24,222 nucleotides of DNA, taken from positions 6,077-30,298 of the forward strand of contig DDFO01000004.1 in assembly GCA_002337215.1 (NCBI GenBank), given 5' to 3'. This stretch comes from Phycisphaerales bacterium UBA1926. Lineage in GTDB: Bacteria; Planctomycetota; Phycisphaerae; Phycisphaerales; UBA1924. The notes below the pieces were generated by a model that was not told where the DNA came from, did not search any database, and saw only the letters and a list, made by a program, of their open reading frames with translations. The position numbers and the translations under genes were made by a program. This document shows, in pieces, positions 13,808-20,131 of the stretch (position 1 is the stretch's first letter; each line of letters opens with the position of its first letter).

Positions 13808-13936
13808 TTATCGGGGAAGGCCCGGCACCACCACCCCCTCCAAGTAATCGCTTGCCCACCCGACGGCATCACTATACCAATCGTGCTTTTTGCTAATTTC
13901 ATGCCTCTTGTTATCAAGGCTCTCTAGGCCATGCCC
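13808..13936 (-). pseudogene. C-terminal tail of a polymorphic (Rhs-type) toxin, headless
   Basis: On the minus strand a frame ending at TAA 13810-13808 encodes GHGLESLDNKRHEISKKHDW and YSDAVGWASDYLEGVVVPGL. It has no usable start codon and is closed upstream by a TGA inside the tRNA terminator. Only two bases separate its stop from the Imm26-like start, the tight toxin-immunity spacing of contact-dependent or Rhs cassettes. It therefore looks like the last 40 or so residues of a toxin whose shell and catalytic front were deleted when the segment was joined to the tRNA-Ser terminator. I cannot name the toxin fold. Confidence 0.55.
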
Positions 13937-13971
13937 AAAAAGACAAGACCCTGCAAACGCAGGGCCTTGTC
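13937..13971 (-). terminator. Intrinsic terminator of the tRNA-Ser gene
   Basis: On the minus strand a 13-pair stem GACAAGGCCCTGC / GCAGGGTCTTGTC (one G-T pair) with loop GTTT is followed by five T. It begins four bases after the tRNA 3' end. Confidence 0.9.
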
Positions 13972-13974
13972 AAG

Positions 13975-14061
13975 CGGAGAGGGGGGGATTCGAACCCCCG
14001 ATGACCCGAAGGCCATACCGGATTTCGAATCCGGCGCATTCAACCGCTCTGCCACCTCTCC
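13975..14061 (-). tRNA. tRNA-Ser (anticodon CGA)
   Basis: Read on the minus strand, acceptor stem GGAGAGG pairs with CCTCTCC. The anticodon stem-loop is GCCGGA-TTCGAAA-TCCGGT, with CGA in the loop, reading UCG codons. A long variable arm (GGCCTTCGGGTC) marks a class II serine tRNA, and the T-arm is GGGGGTTCGAATCCCCC. The discriminator base is G, as expected for tRNA-Ser, and CCA is not encoded. A promoter precedes it and a strong terminator follows. Decayed Rhs material starts immediately beyond the terminator. Confidence 0.97.
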
Positions 14062-14094
14062 AGGGCTGTGGACGCACGCGTCCGAGCGGGTAAC

Positions 14095-14123
14095 ACAATA
14101 GGCCATCGGCGACGACGTGTCAC
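14095..14123 (-). promoter_or_regulatory. Promoter of tRNA-Ser
   Basis: On the minus strand GTGACA (14123-14118) and TATTGT (14100-14095) are separated by 17 bases. The predicted start lies about 27 bases before the mature tRNA 5' end. The dyad GGACGC-AC-GCGTCC lies in the leader between them. Confidence 0.6.
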
Positions 14124-14160
14124 GCATGAGCAGGCCGGCCAGGATCTCGAGAGACACCGC

Positions 14161-14763
14161 TCAGCCGCGACGCGCCAGCACCTCGGCCAGCGCCGACACG
14201 ATCGCGCCAGGCTCGCTCATCCGCCCGGCACCCACCTCTCGGCAGGCCTGCCAGCCGTCGCCCGGGCCGACGAAGTCAAACCCGTCCGCCTCGAGCTGCC
14301 GCACATTCCGCTGCGTGGAGGGCTGGCCCCACATCGTCACGTTCATCGCCGGCGCCAGCAGCACAGGCGTCTTCGCCCGGTCCACGGCGCTCAGCAGCAG
14401 CGTCACCATGTCGTCGGTCCGCCCCGTCGCCAGGCGGGAAAGGCAGTCCATCGTGCACGGCGCGATCAGCGCCGCGTCCGCGCGGGACGCCAGCGAGATG
14501 TGCTGCGGGTCCTGGCTCTCGACGTGCTCCCACGCGCTCGTGTACACGTGCCGGCCCGAGAGAGCCTGGAACGTCAACGGCTGCACGAACTTCGTCGCCG
14601 CGGGCGTCATCGCAACGGTGACCTGCGCCCCCGCCTGCGCGAGCCGGCTCACGATCGTCGCGACCTTGTAGACCGCGATCCCACCCGTGATGCCCACGAG
14701 CAGTTCCTTGCCCGCGAAGCGTTCCGCGAGCGCCGCCGGATCGAGCGATCCGTCGCTGGTCAT
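14161..14763 (-). CDS. coaC: Phosphopantothenoylcysteine decarboxylase (flavoprotein, stand-alone CoaC)
   Basis: Decarboxylates 4'-phosphopantothenoylcysteine to phosphopantetheine in coenzyme A synthesis, using FMN. The 200-residue product is a single HFCD-family flavoprotein domain: LLVGITGGIAVYKVATIV (about 21-38), the HISLAS histidine motif, APCTMDCLSRLATG, PAMNVTMW and the substrate-clamp cysteine region GWQACREVGAGRMSEP. Most bacteria fuse this to the CoaB synthetase domain (Dfp); here the gene stops after CoaC, so CoaB must be elsewhere. Start ATG 14763 has a GGGGGT element upstream; GTG 14817 would add an uncharacteristic extension and has no ribosome site. It follows rpoZ by 64 bases on the same strand, a linkage also seen for rpoZ and dfp in other bacteria. 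Confidence 0.88.
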   Translation of the reverse strand: MTSDGSLDPAALAERFAGKELLVGITGGIAVYKVATIVSRLAQAGAQVTVAMTPAATKFVQPLTFQALSGRHVYTSAWEHVESQDPQHISLASRADAALIAPCTMDCLSRLATGRTDDMVTLLLSAVDRAKTPVLLAPAMNVTMWGQPSTQRNVRQLEADGFDFVGPGDGWQACREVGAGRMSEPGAIVSALAEVLARRG

Positions 14764-14827
14764 CCCAGACCCCCGTTTCGTGAAATCTTCCGCAATCGCT
14801 GCCGACCGGCCGGACACGTCGCGGCTG

Positions 14828-15070
14828 TCAGAGCAGCGCGGCGCCGCTGCCTTCCATCGCCTCGTCCGACGCGTCCGCGTTGAACTCCAGCGTGATCAGG
14901 TCCAGACGGATCTCTTCGATCACCAGTTCCAGATCCGATCGGCCGCCGCGGTCGATCAGCGGACGCTCGCCGTCGAGCAGTTGCTGCAGCCGACGCTGAA
15001 TCAGCGCGCACAGCTTGAACCGCCCACCGACCTTGTCCACAAGTGTGTTATCCTTCAGTGCTTCGATCAT
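14828..15070 (-). CDS. rpoZ: RNA polymerase omega subunit
   Basis: An 80-residue protein beginning MIEALKDNTLVDKVGGRFKL followed by CALIQRRLQQLLDGERPLID, the RpoZ pattern in which the helix KVGGRFKLC-x-LIQ-RR clamps the C-terminal part of the beta-prime subunit. The acidic tail (LDLITLEFNADASDEAMEG) is typical of divergent omega subunits. Start ATG 15070 has AAGGG 6 bases upstream. The gene order rpoZ-coaC supports the call. It is divergent from the DUF3553 gene across a 122-base spacer holding a recognisable promoter. Confidence 0.88.
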   Translation of the reverse strand: MIEALKDNTLVDKVGGRFKLCALIQRRLQQLLDGERPLIDRGGRSDLELVIEEIRLDLITLEFNADASDEAMEGSGAALL

Positions 15071-15119
15071 GCTCGCCCTTCAAAGGATGGCGCACAAATA
15101 CCGCCAGTGCGCAGTCACA

Positions 15120-15147
15120 ATAATAGACCCGCCGAACGCCGGGTCTA
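15120..15147 (-). promoter_or_regulatory. rpoZ promoter overlapped by an 8-bp inverted repeat
   Basis: On the minus strand TAGACC (15147-15142) and TATTAT (15125-15120) are separated by 16 bases. The inverted repeat TAGACCCG (15124-15131) / CGGGTCTA (15140-15147) overlaps the -35 and reaches the -10, with an 8-base loop. It might be an operator controlling the rpoZ/DUF3553 divergon, or just a structural dyad. It is not a terminator, since it lies between divergent starts. Confidence 0.45.
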
Positions 15148-15192
15148 CCCTTGCCCAGCGCCCGAGGCATGATACGCCCGGCACCCCCAACC

Positions 15193-15858
15193 ATGACCGA
15201 ATTCTCCCCAAACGACCAGGTCCAGCACCAAGGCAAGCCCGAATGGGGCACCGGCATCGTGCTGACTACCCAGCAGGCGAGCCACGAGGGCAAGCCCTGT
15301 CAACGCCTGACCGTCCGATTCTCCGCCGCCGGCAAGAAAACCATCAATACGGCCTTCGCCTCACTCGCCAGACTCGGTGGTGCCGAGCCCAACCCATCGG
15401 CCCCTGCGCAATCGACGCCCGCCCGCGCAGCGTCGAAAACTCCCTCACGCACGCCGGCCCCGCCCCGGGAACGCCCAACTCCCGCCCCACCACCAGATAA
15501 AGCAGTCCTCACCGAGCGGCTGGCGACCCTGCCCCACGGCCTCGCCGATCCGTTCCGTGGCATCGAAGAACGCCTCGCCGACACGGTCCTTGCCTACCGC
15601 TACCGACCGGGTGACCGCAGCCTCCTCGAGTGGGCCGTCGCCCAGACCGGCGTCGCCGACCCGCTCTCGATCCTGGGCCGCCACGAACTCGAAGAGCAGT
15701 ACGCGACCTTCCGCATCCGCCTCGATCGTCACCTCAAGGCGCTGCTCGAAGAAGCCCGCCGGGCCCGCATCGAGCCGCATCCGATCATCAACGCCGCGCC
15801 CCCCGAAGCCCGGGCCGAGGTGCAACACGCGCTCCGCCGGATCAACCCGGGGCGTTGA
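15193..15858 (+). CDS. DUF3553-domain protein of unknown function
   Basis: A 221-residue soluble protein. The N-terminal domain (about 4-62) reads FSPNDQVQHQGKPEWGTGIV and LTVRFSAAGKKTINTAFASL, the small beta-barrel pattern of DUF3553. A Pro/Ala/Arg-rich disordered linker follows (about 64-103). The C-terminal helical part (about 105-221) contains LADPFRGIEERLADTVLAYR, DRSLLEWAVAQTGVADPLSI and RRARIEPHPIINAAPPEARA. DUF3553-type barrels also occur at the ends of some DNA repair helicases, but no catalytic motif is present here. ATG 15193 opens the domain but lacks a clear Shine-Dalgarno site; an ATG at 15169 is possible. The gene is divergent from rpoZ. The next 267 bases (15859-16125) hold no supported gene, only an isolated TTGACA at 15945 without a fitting -10. 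Confidence 0.75.
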   Translation: MTEFSPNDQVQHQGKPEWGTGIVLTTQQASHEGKPCQRLTVRFSAAGKKTINTAFASLARLGGAEPNPSAPAQSTPARAASKTPSRTPAPPRERPTPAPPPDKAVLTERLATLPHGLADPFRGIEERLADTVLAYRYRPGDRSLLEWAVAQTGVADPLSILGRHELEEQYATFRIRLDRHLKALLEEARRARIEPHPIINAAPPEARAEVQHALRRINPGR

Positions 15859-16125
15859 CCTCACGCAACACGCCGCGCCACCGCAACACACGCCCTTCCC
15901 GGCCTACATCGCCCACCCGCGCGGCCGAGCCCGTTCTCCAGTCATTGACAGACGCTTTTATCGGGACCTCGCCCCGCGAGCCCGCGCCGCGGCACGCGCC
16001 GACCTCATTGGCACGCCCCGTGCCCTGTCTCTCCTGTCGCCCCACACGGGACACCCTCCCTCGGGACAGATCGCGACACGACTCGACACGCGACTCAAAA
16101 AGAAAAGACACGACGGGAGACCACC

Positions 16126-16389
16126 ATGAACGAGCAGGACTTCAAGACCAAGATGAGCGAACTTCTCGGCCAGATCAACAACCTGCCCGCCAACGAGCGT
16201 CCCCGCCTCGAGCGGCTCGCCGAAGAGACCCAGACCCGCCACGAGAAAATGAAGGAAACGCTCGGCAACCTCCAGGAATCGCTCGACCACCTCCGCCTGA
16301 CGGTCAAGTACCTCGTCTTCGATCTCGAGGCCACCCGCCGTGAGAACAAGTACCTCCGCAAGCTCATCGACTCGCAGGACAACGACTAA
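16126..16389 (+). CDS. Small coiled-coil protein, conserved-looking, function unknown
   Basis: An 87-residue, highly charged, almost wholly helical product. A first helix (MNEQDFKTKMSELLGQINNL) is followed by the loop PANERP and a long coiled coil (about 28-80) ending LRLTVKYLVFDLEATRRENK and YLRKLIDSQDND. The start is well supported by GGGAG about 8 bases before ATG 16126. No signal peptide, membrane segment or cysteine is present, so it is probably a cytosolic dimer or adaptor. I recall similar short helical proteins in planctomycete genomes but know no function. The gene stands alone and is followed by a strong terminator at 16488-16524. Confidence 0.75.
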   Translation: MNEQDFKTKMSELLGQINNLPANERPRLERLAEETQTRHEKMKETLGNLQESLDHLRLTVKYLVFDLEATRRENKYLRKLIDSQDND

Positions 16390-16487
16390 CCACCACGATC
16401 TCCCCGACGGGCGATCACCTCCCGCCCGTCTTCGCCGCGGCCCCAATCGCGTTCCCCCCTTTCTCGTGGGCCACGGCAAATCGCGTG

Positions 16488-16524
16488 CGGGCCGGCTCGT
16501 TCTGCGAGCCGGCCCGTTTTCTTT
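16488..16524 (+). terminator. Intrinsic terminator after the coiled-coil gene
   Basis: A perfect 12-pair stem CGGGCCGGCTCG / CGAGCCGGCCCG with a 5-base loop is followed by TTTTCTTT. A weaker hairpin (GACGGGCG / CGCCCGTC, 16406-16430) precedes it. It insulates the coiled-coil gene from the methyltransferase gene 62 bases further on. Confidence 0.88.
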
Positions 16525-16585
16525 CCGCCGTCCCGGCCCATCCCACCCGGGTATCCTCAGCGTCAAAGACGCCGGGGGAATCCAC

Positions 16586-17461
16586 GTGGAACTCATCATC
16601 GCAATCGCAGCCGCGATCATCGCCGTCGCCGCGATCATCATCCAGAACCGGCGCTACGCCCGTGTCCGCCGACGCCTCACCAGGCTCGAGCACCGCGACG
16701 CCGAACTCCTCACCCTCGTCAAAGCCACCACCTCCAGACTCGCAAGCCGACCAGACAACGAGCCCATCACCTTCCGCTCCCAGTTCGGAGAAGACCTGCT
16801 CATCCTCGAACTCCTGGGCTGGCCGAGCGAGGGCACCTTCGTCGAGGTCGGCGGCTACGACGGCCTCACCAACTCCGTCTCCTCTGCCCTCGAACAACTC
16901 GGCTGGACAGGCCTCCTCGTCGAACCCGTCCCCGCCCTCTACGAACAGGCCCGCGCCAATCGCCCCGACGCCCGCGTCGTCCACGCCGCCGTCGGCCGCG
17001 CCGGATCTGCTGGCACCGCCACTCTCCGCCATTACGACGACGCCAGGGGCTACGACGAATCCAGCCACCTCGAATCCTCAACCGACAACACCGGCACCCG
17101 CCGACCGCCCAAGAACACCCCCGTGCGCACGATCGAGGTCCCGCTCACCACCCTCACCGACCTGCTCGACGAACTGTTCAAAGACATCCCCACCGACCGC
17201 GTCGACGCCGCATCAATCGATGTCGAGGGCCACGAACTCGACGTCCTCGACGGATTCGATCTCGACCGCTTCCAGCCCGCGGTTCTCCTCGTCGAAGACC
17301 ACACCCGCGCAGGCCGAAGCCCGATCAACGACGCCCTCGAACCCCGCGGCTACGAACAGGTCGGCTGGCTCGCCTGGAACCGCGTCATGGTCCGCCGAGA
17401 CCGCGACGACGTCCGCCGCCGGGCCGAAGCGGTCGGCCTGCGCTGGGACCCGGAAGACTGA
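16586..17461 (+). CDS. Membrane-anchored FkbM-family methyltransferase
   Basis: A 291-residue protein with an N-terminal membrane helix (about 2-20), a basic stretch, and then an FkbM (Methyltransf_21) domain. It opens with FRSQFGEDLLILELLG (63-78). The S-adenosylmethionine site is FVEVGGYDGLTNS (85-97) with the acidic motif II LVEP (111-114), and the late FkbM signature ASIDVEGHELDVLDGF is present. Start GTG 16586 has GGGGGAA 8 bases upstream; the longer open frame overlaps the terminator and is not coding. FkbM enzymes O-methylate sugars, polyketides or other small molecules. Only three bases separate it from the following glycosyltransferase, so a joint role in modifying a surface glycan is likely (inference). 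The membrane tether is less usual for the family. Confidence 0.85.
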   Translation: MELIIAIAAAIIAVAAIIIQNRRYARVRRRLTRLEHRDAELLTLVKATTSRLASRPDNEPITFRSQFGEDLLILELLGWPSEGTFVEVGGYDGLTNSVSSALEQLGWTGLLVEPVPALYEQARANRPDARVVHAAVGRAGSAGTATLRHYDDARGYDESSHLESSTDNTGTRRPPKNTPVRTIEVPLTTLTDLLDELFKDIPTDRVDAASIDVEGHELDVLDGFDLDRFQPAVLLVEDHTRAGRSPINDALEPRGYEQVGWLAWNRVMVRRDRDDVRRRAEAVGLRWDPED

Positions 17462-17464
17462 CCC

Positions 17465-18343
17465 GTGCCCCCCGTCCACGTCATCCTCATCACGCACACG
17501 CCCGAGCGGCTCCGCCGGACCATCCTCGCCGTCGCGTGGTCGTCGCGCGCGCCCGATTCGGTCACCCTCTCCTGCGATTCCGACGACCCCGAGATCGAAC
17601 GCGTCGCCCGTGTCGCGTGCGAAGAAGCCGGGCTGCCGCTCACCCTCGTCACCCGCCCGAGCGCCGGTGTGGGTCGCGCGAGCCAGACCCGCAACAACGC
17701 CGTCCGCGCGATCCTCAAGACACTCCCGAACCCCAACCCCGACGCCGCTCTCGCCTTCTTCGACGGCGACTGCGCCCCCCTCCACACCGCGATCGAGCGC
17801 CACGCCGACGCCCTCGACCCCAAAGGTGGCAGAGCCCACCTCTCGCTGGGATGGCGCTACGACCTCACCGAGCAGCAGGACGCCGAGTTCGACGAGCGCG
17901 CGCTCAAAGAAGGCCTTATGCCCTTCACGCCCACCGACGACCAGACCGCCGCGATCGAGAAGCGTCACCGACGCTACAAGCGCCAACTCCTCCAGCGAAC
18001 GCTCGGTTTCGCCAAGCCGCACAAACCCAAACTCCTCAGCGCCAACTTCGCCTGCACACTCGCCGCCTACCGCGAAGTCAACGGCTTCGACGAGGCCTTC
18101 GAAGACTGGGGACAGGAAGACGACGACTTCGGCAAACGCCTCTACCAGGCCCGCAAACGCGTCCGCGTCGGCCTGCGCCACATCCTCGCCCTCCACCAGT
18201 ACCACACCACCCGCGCCCCGGGCGACTGGCACGACAGCCCCAACGCCGACCTCCTCCGCGAAGAACGCCCCACGTACGCCCGGCTCGGCCTCGACACCCC
18301 CGCCGACCAACCCACCCCAGAGATCACACGCATCGGGCCGTGA
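17465..18343 (+). CDS. Family 2 glycosyltransferase with galactosyltransferase-type C-terminal domain
   Basis: A 292-residue GT-A enzyme that would transfer a sugar from a nucleotide-sugar donor. The N-terminal half carries HVILITHTPERLRRTI and ARPSAGVGRASQTRNNAVR-like segments and the metal-binding FFDGD (98-102), equivalent to the DXD motif. The C-terminal half has LLSANFACTLAAYREVNGFD, EAFEDWGQEDDDFGKRL (211-227), the WGxEDxD pattern of Glyco_transf_7C domains that includes the likely catalytic base. No membrane segment is visible. The start GTG 17465 is set by the upstream methyltransferase stop (TGACCCGTG). Donor and acceptor are not evident. Confidence 0.85.
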   Translation: MPPVHVILITHTPERLRRTILAVAWSSRAPDSVTLSCDSDDPEIERVARVACEEAGLPLTLVTRPSAGVGRASQTRNNAVRAILKTLPNPNPDAALAFFDGDCAPLHTAIERHADALDPKGGRAHLSLGWRYDLTEQQDAEFDERALKEGLMPFTPTDDQTAAIEKRHRRYKRQLLQRTLGFAKPHKPKLLSANFACTLAAYREVNGFDEAFEDWGQEDDDFGKRLYQARKRVRVGLRHILALHQYHTTRAPGDWHDSPNADLLREERPTYARLGLDTPADQPTPEITRIGP

Positions 18344-18367
18344 CCCGCTGACACCGAAGAAGGGTGC

Positions 18368-18495
18368 CATGGAGACGGCGGAGCCTTCTCCATGATCGAG
18401 CGTGCAACCGCGTGGAGAAACCGCGTTGCGGTGTCTCCAAGGCACCCGCCATGGAGCGTCTCCCCAACGCGTGTGCCACGGCCGTCCCGGCCGTG
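18368..18495 (+). repeat. Hairpin-rich intergenic element between convergent genes
   Basis: The non-coding gap 18344-18543 between the glycosyltransferase and recQ holds two clear inverted repeats: CATGGAGA / TCTCCATG (18368-18394, 11-base loop) and CACGGCCG / CGGCCGTG (18477-18495, 3-base loop). A bulged pair, CAACCGCG with CGCGTTG, lies between them. GCCATGGAG occurs twice. No U-run follows any stem. The pattern, and the run CTTCGCGACCTCCGCGTTCT just after, resemble REP-like elements scattered through intergenic regions of large genomes. Whether it is multicopy cannot be seen from this window. It may also act as a bidirectional terminator. Confidence 0.4.
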
Positions 18496-18543
18496 CCCTC
18501 CCTTGAACCCTTCGCGACCTCCGCGTTCTTTCCCCCGCCTCCC

Positions 18544-20079
18544 CTAATCGAAATACGCCTCCAAAAACCCCGCAACCGAATCCGCCTGCGTCATCTTCAC
18601 CACCTCCAAGAGCCGGCCCAGGTCCCGCTTCGTCTTCGCCTCGATCTCGTCCGCGTCGATCTCCGAATCGTCCAGCTCGCGCACGAACCGGTACAGGTTC
18701 CCCCCGCTCTCGCTGGGCCCGACCACCTCGATCGCTCCGCGCTTCGCGAGCCCGATCAGCGCGTACTCGACCACGCCCCCGCCCATCCCGTGCGCGTGAC
18801 CCTTGCCGATGACATCGAGCCGGATGTCGTCGGCGTCGAACGTGCCGTGCCCACCCGCTGATCCGGACGAATCGCCGCTGTACCGCCGCGCGATCGCGGC
18901 CATTGCCGCCATCAGCAGATCCGCGCTCGGGTTCTGCCAGCGCACAAACTCGTGCTGGATCGCGAGATCCTCCTGCGCGTACAGCAGCACGCACGCGCTC
19001 GGGTCCCCGTCCCGCCCCGCACGCCCCACCTCCTGGTAGTACGCCTCCACGCTCCCCGGCACCTGCGCGTGCACGATGTACCGGATGTCGGGCTTGTCCA
19101 CGCCCATCCCGAACGCGTTCGTCGCGCACAAAAGCAGCGGCCGATCCGGCATCGCCGCGATGAAGTCGTCGTACACCCGCTTCTTCTGCCTCGCATCCAG
19201 CCGCCCGTGATAGACCCCGACGCCAACCCGATCGCCCGCCTTCGCCGCGACCGCCCGACGGATCTCGGGCATCATCCGCTCGAGGTCCTTGATGAGCGCG
19301 AAGTAGACGATCCCCGTCCCGCCCAGTTCGCTCGCGATCGTCGCGATCCGATCGATCTTCTCCGCGTCGTCCCACGCGGGCTCGACCCGCATCACCAGGT
19401 TGGGCCGCTCGATCCCCGTCGCGAACAGGGGCATCGCGGTCTCATCCAATCCGAGCACCGAGCGGATGTCATCGCGCACGGCCTTCGTCGCCGTCGCCGT
19501 GAGCGCGATCGTGCGAGGCGATCCCAACTGCTCGCGGAACTCCCCCACCCGCTGGTACGCGGGCCGGAGATCATGCCCCCACTTGCTCACGCAGTGCGCC
19601 TCGTCGATCGCGAGCAGGTTCACCCCCCCGGGCACCATTCGCAGCGCATCGCGGAACGCCTCTTTCTCCATCCGCTCGGGGGTCGCGTAGATCAGGTCGT
19701 ACGCGCCCTCCGCGAGCGCAGCGTACCGCCGGTCGCGTTCCTTCCTGCCCACCGTCGAGTTGACGTACTGCGCGCGCACGCCCTTCGCCCGCAACGCGCT
19801 CACCTGGTCCTCCATCAGCGCAATCAGCGGGCTGAACACCAGCGTCACACCCCGGCCCTCGTTCTCGCCCTCCCGCGCGCGCACCAGAGCCGGCAGCTGA
19901 TAGCACAGACTCTTGCCCGACCCCGTCGGCATCACGACCATCGCGTCGCCGCCATCCTCGGGACCGTCCTCGTCGATCCCGAGCACCCGGTGCACCACCG
20001 GCACCTGCTCGGGCTTGAGACCCGGGAACCCGAAAACGTCGGACAGCAATTCTTCAACCAATTCGGCGCGGCGTGGCAT
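18544..20079 (-). CDS. recQ: RecQ-family ATP-dependent DNA helicase, short form
   Basis: A 511-residue superfamily 2 helicase unwinding DNA 3'-5' in recombination and repair. Visible motifs are Walker A PTGSGKS (51-57), DEAHCVSKWGHDLRPAYQ (159-176; motif II and the RecQ aromatic-rich loop), TALTATAT-type motif III (IALTATATKA), GVYHGRLDA, ATNAFGMGVDKPDIRYIVH and motif VI YYQEVGRAGRDGDPS. Beyond about residue 395 the zinc-binding cysteine cluster of classical RecQ is absent, and no HRDC domain follows; only a winged-helix-like tail (DIRLDVIGKG...YALIGLAKRGAIEVV) is seen. Start ATG 20079 has AAGG 7 bases upstream. It is divergent from miaA, with 52 bases between. The core call is certain; the RecQ subgroup is less so. 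Confidence 0.9.
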   Translation of the reverse strand: MPRRAELVEELLSDVFGFPGLKPEQVPVVHRVLGIDEDGPEDGGDAMVVMPTGSGKSLCYQLPALVRAREGENEGRGVTLVFSPLIALMEDQVSALRAKGVRAQYVNSTVGRKERDRRYAALAEGAYDLIYATPERMEKEAFRDALRMVPGGVNLLAIDEAHCVSKWGHDLRPAYQRVGEFREQLGSPRTIALTATATKAVRDDIRSVLGLDETAMPLFATGIERPNLVMRVEPAWDDAEKIDRIATIASELGGTGIVYFALIKDLERMMPEIRRAVAAKAGDRVGVGVYHGRLDARQKKRVYDDFIAAMPDRPLLLCATNAFGMGVDKPDIRYIVHAQVPGSVEAYYQEVGRAGRDGDPSACVLLYAQEDLAIQHEFVRWQNPSADLLMAAMAAIARRYSGDSSGSAGGHGTFDADDIRLDVIGKGHAHGMGGGVVEYALIGLAKRGAIEVVGPSESGGNLYRFVRELDDSEIDADEIEAKTKRDLGRLLEVVKMTQADSVAGFLEAYFD

Positions 20080-20131
20080 CCCCAACCTTTGGCGCGCGCA
20101 CACCCCGAGACCAACCGCGTACCGTGACCCC

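Noticed and set aside
13806..13859. Extension of the Imm26-like protein to GTG 13859
   Set aside because: The added Gly-rich residues are an out-of-frame reading of the toxin tail, and ATG 13805 lies two bases after the tail's stop, the expected coupled start.
13937..14061. tRNA-Ser as an attachment site of an integrated element
   Set aside because: I found no integrase gene and no direct repeat of the tRNA 3' end in the adjoining 1.5 kb, so proximity to the Rhs patch is noted but not called an att site.
16485..18395. A 636-codon plus-strand frame overlapping the methyltransferase and glycosyltransferase
   Set aside because: Its product is Ser/Pro/Thr/Ala low-complexity, typical of a shifted frame in GC-rich DNA, while the other frame encodes two recognised enzymes.
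17213..19375. A 720-codon minus-strand frame across the glycosyltransferase and recQ 3' region
   Set aside because: It spans two convergent, well-supported genes and the spacer between them and shows no motif. Third-position GC bias explains the lack of stops.
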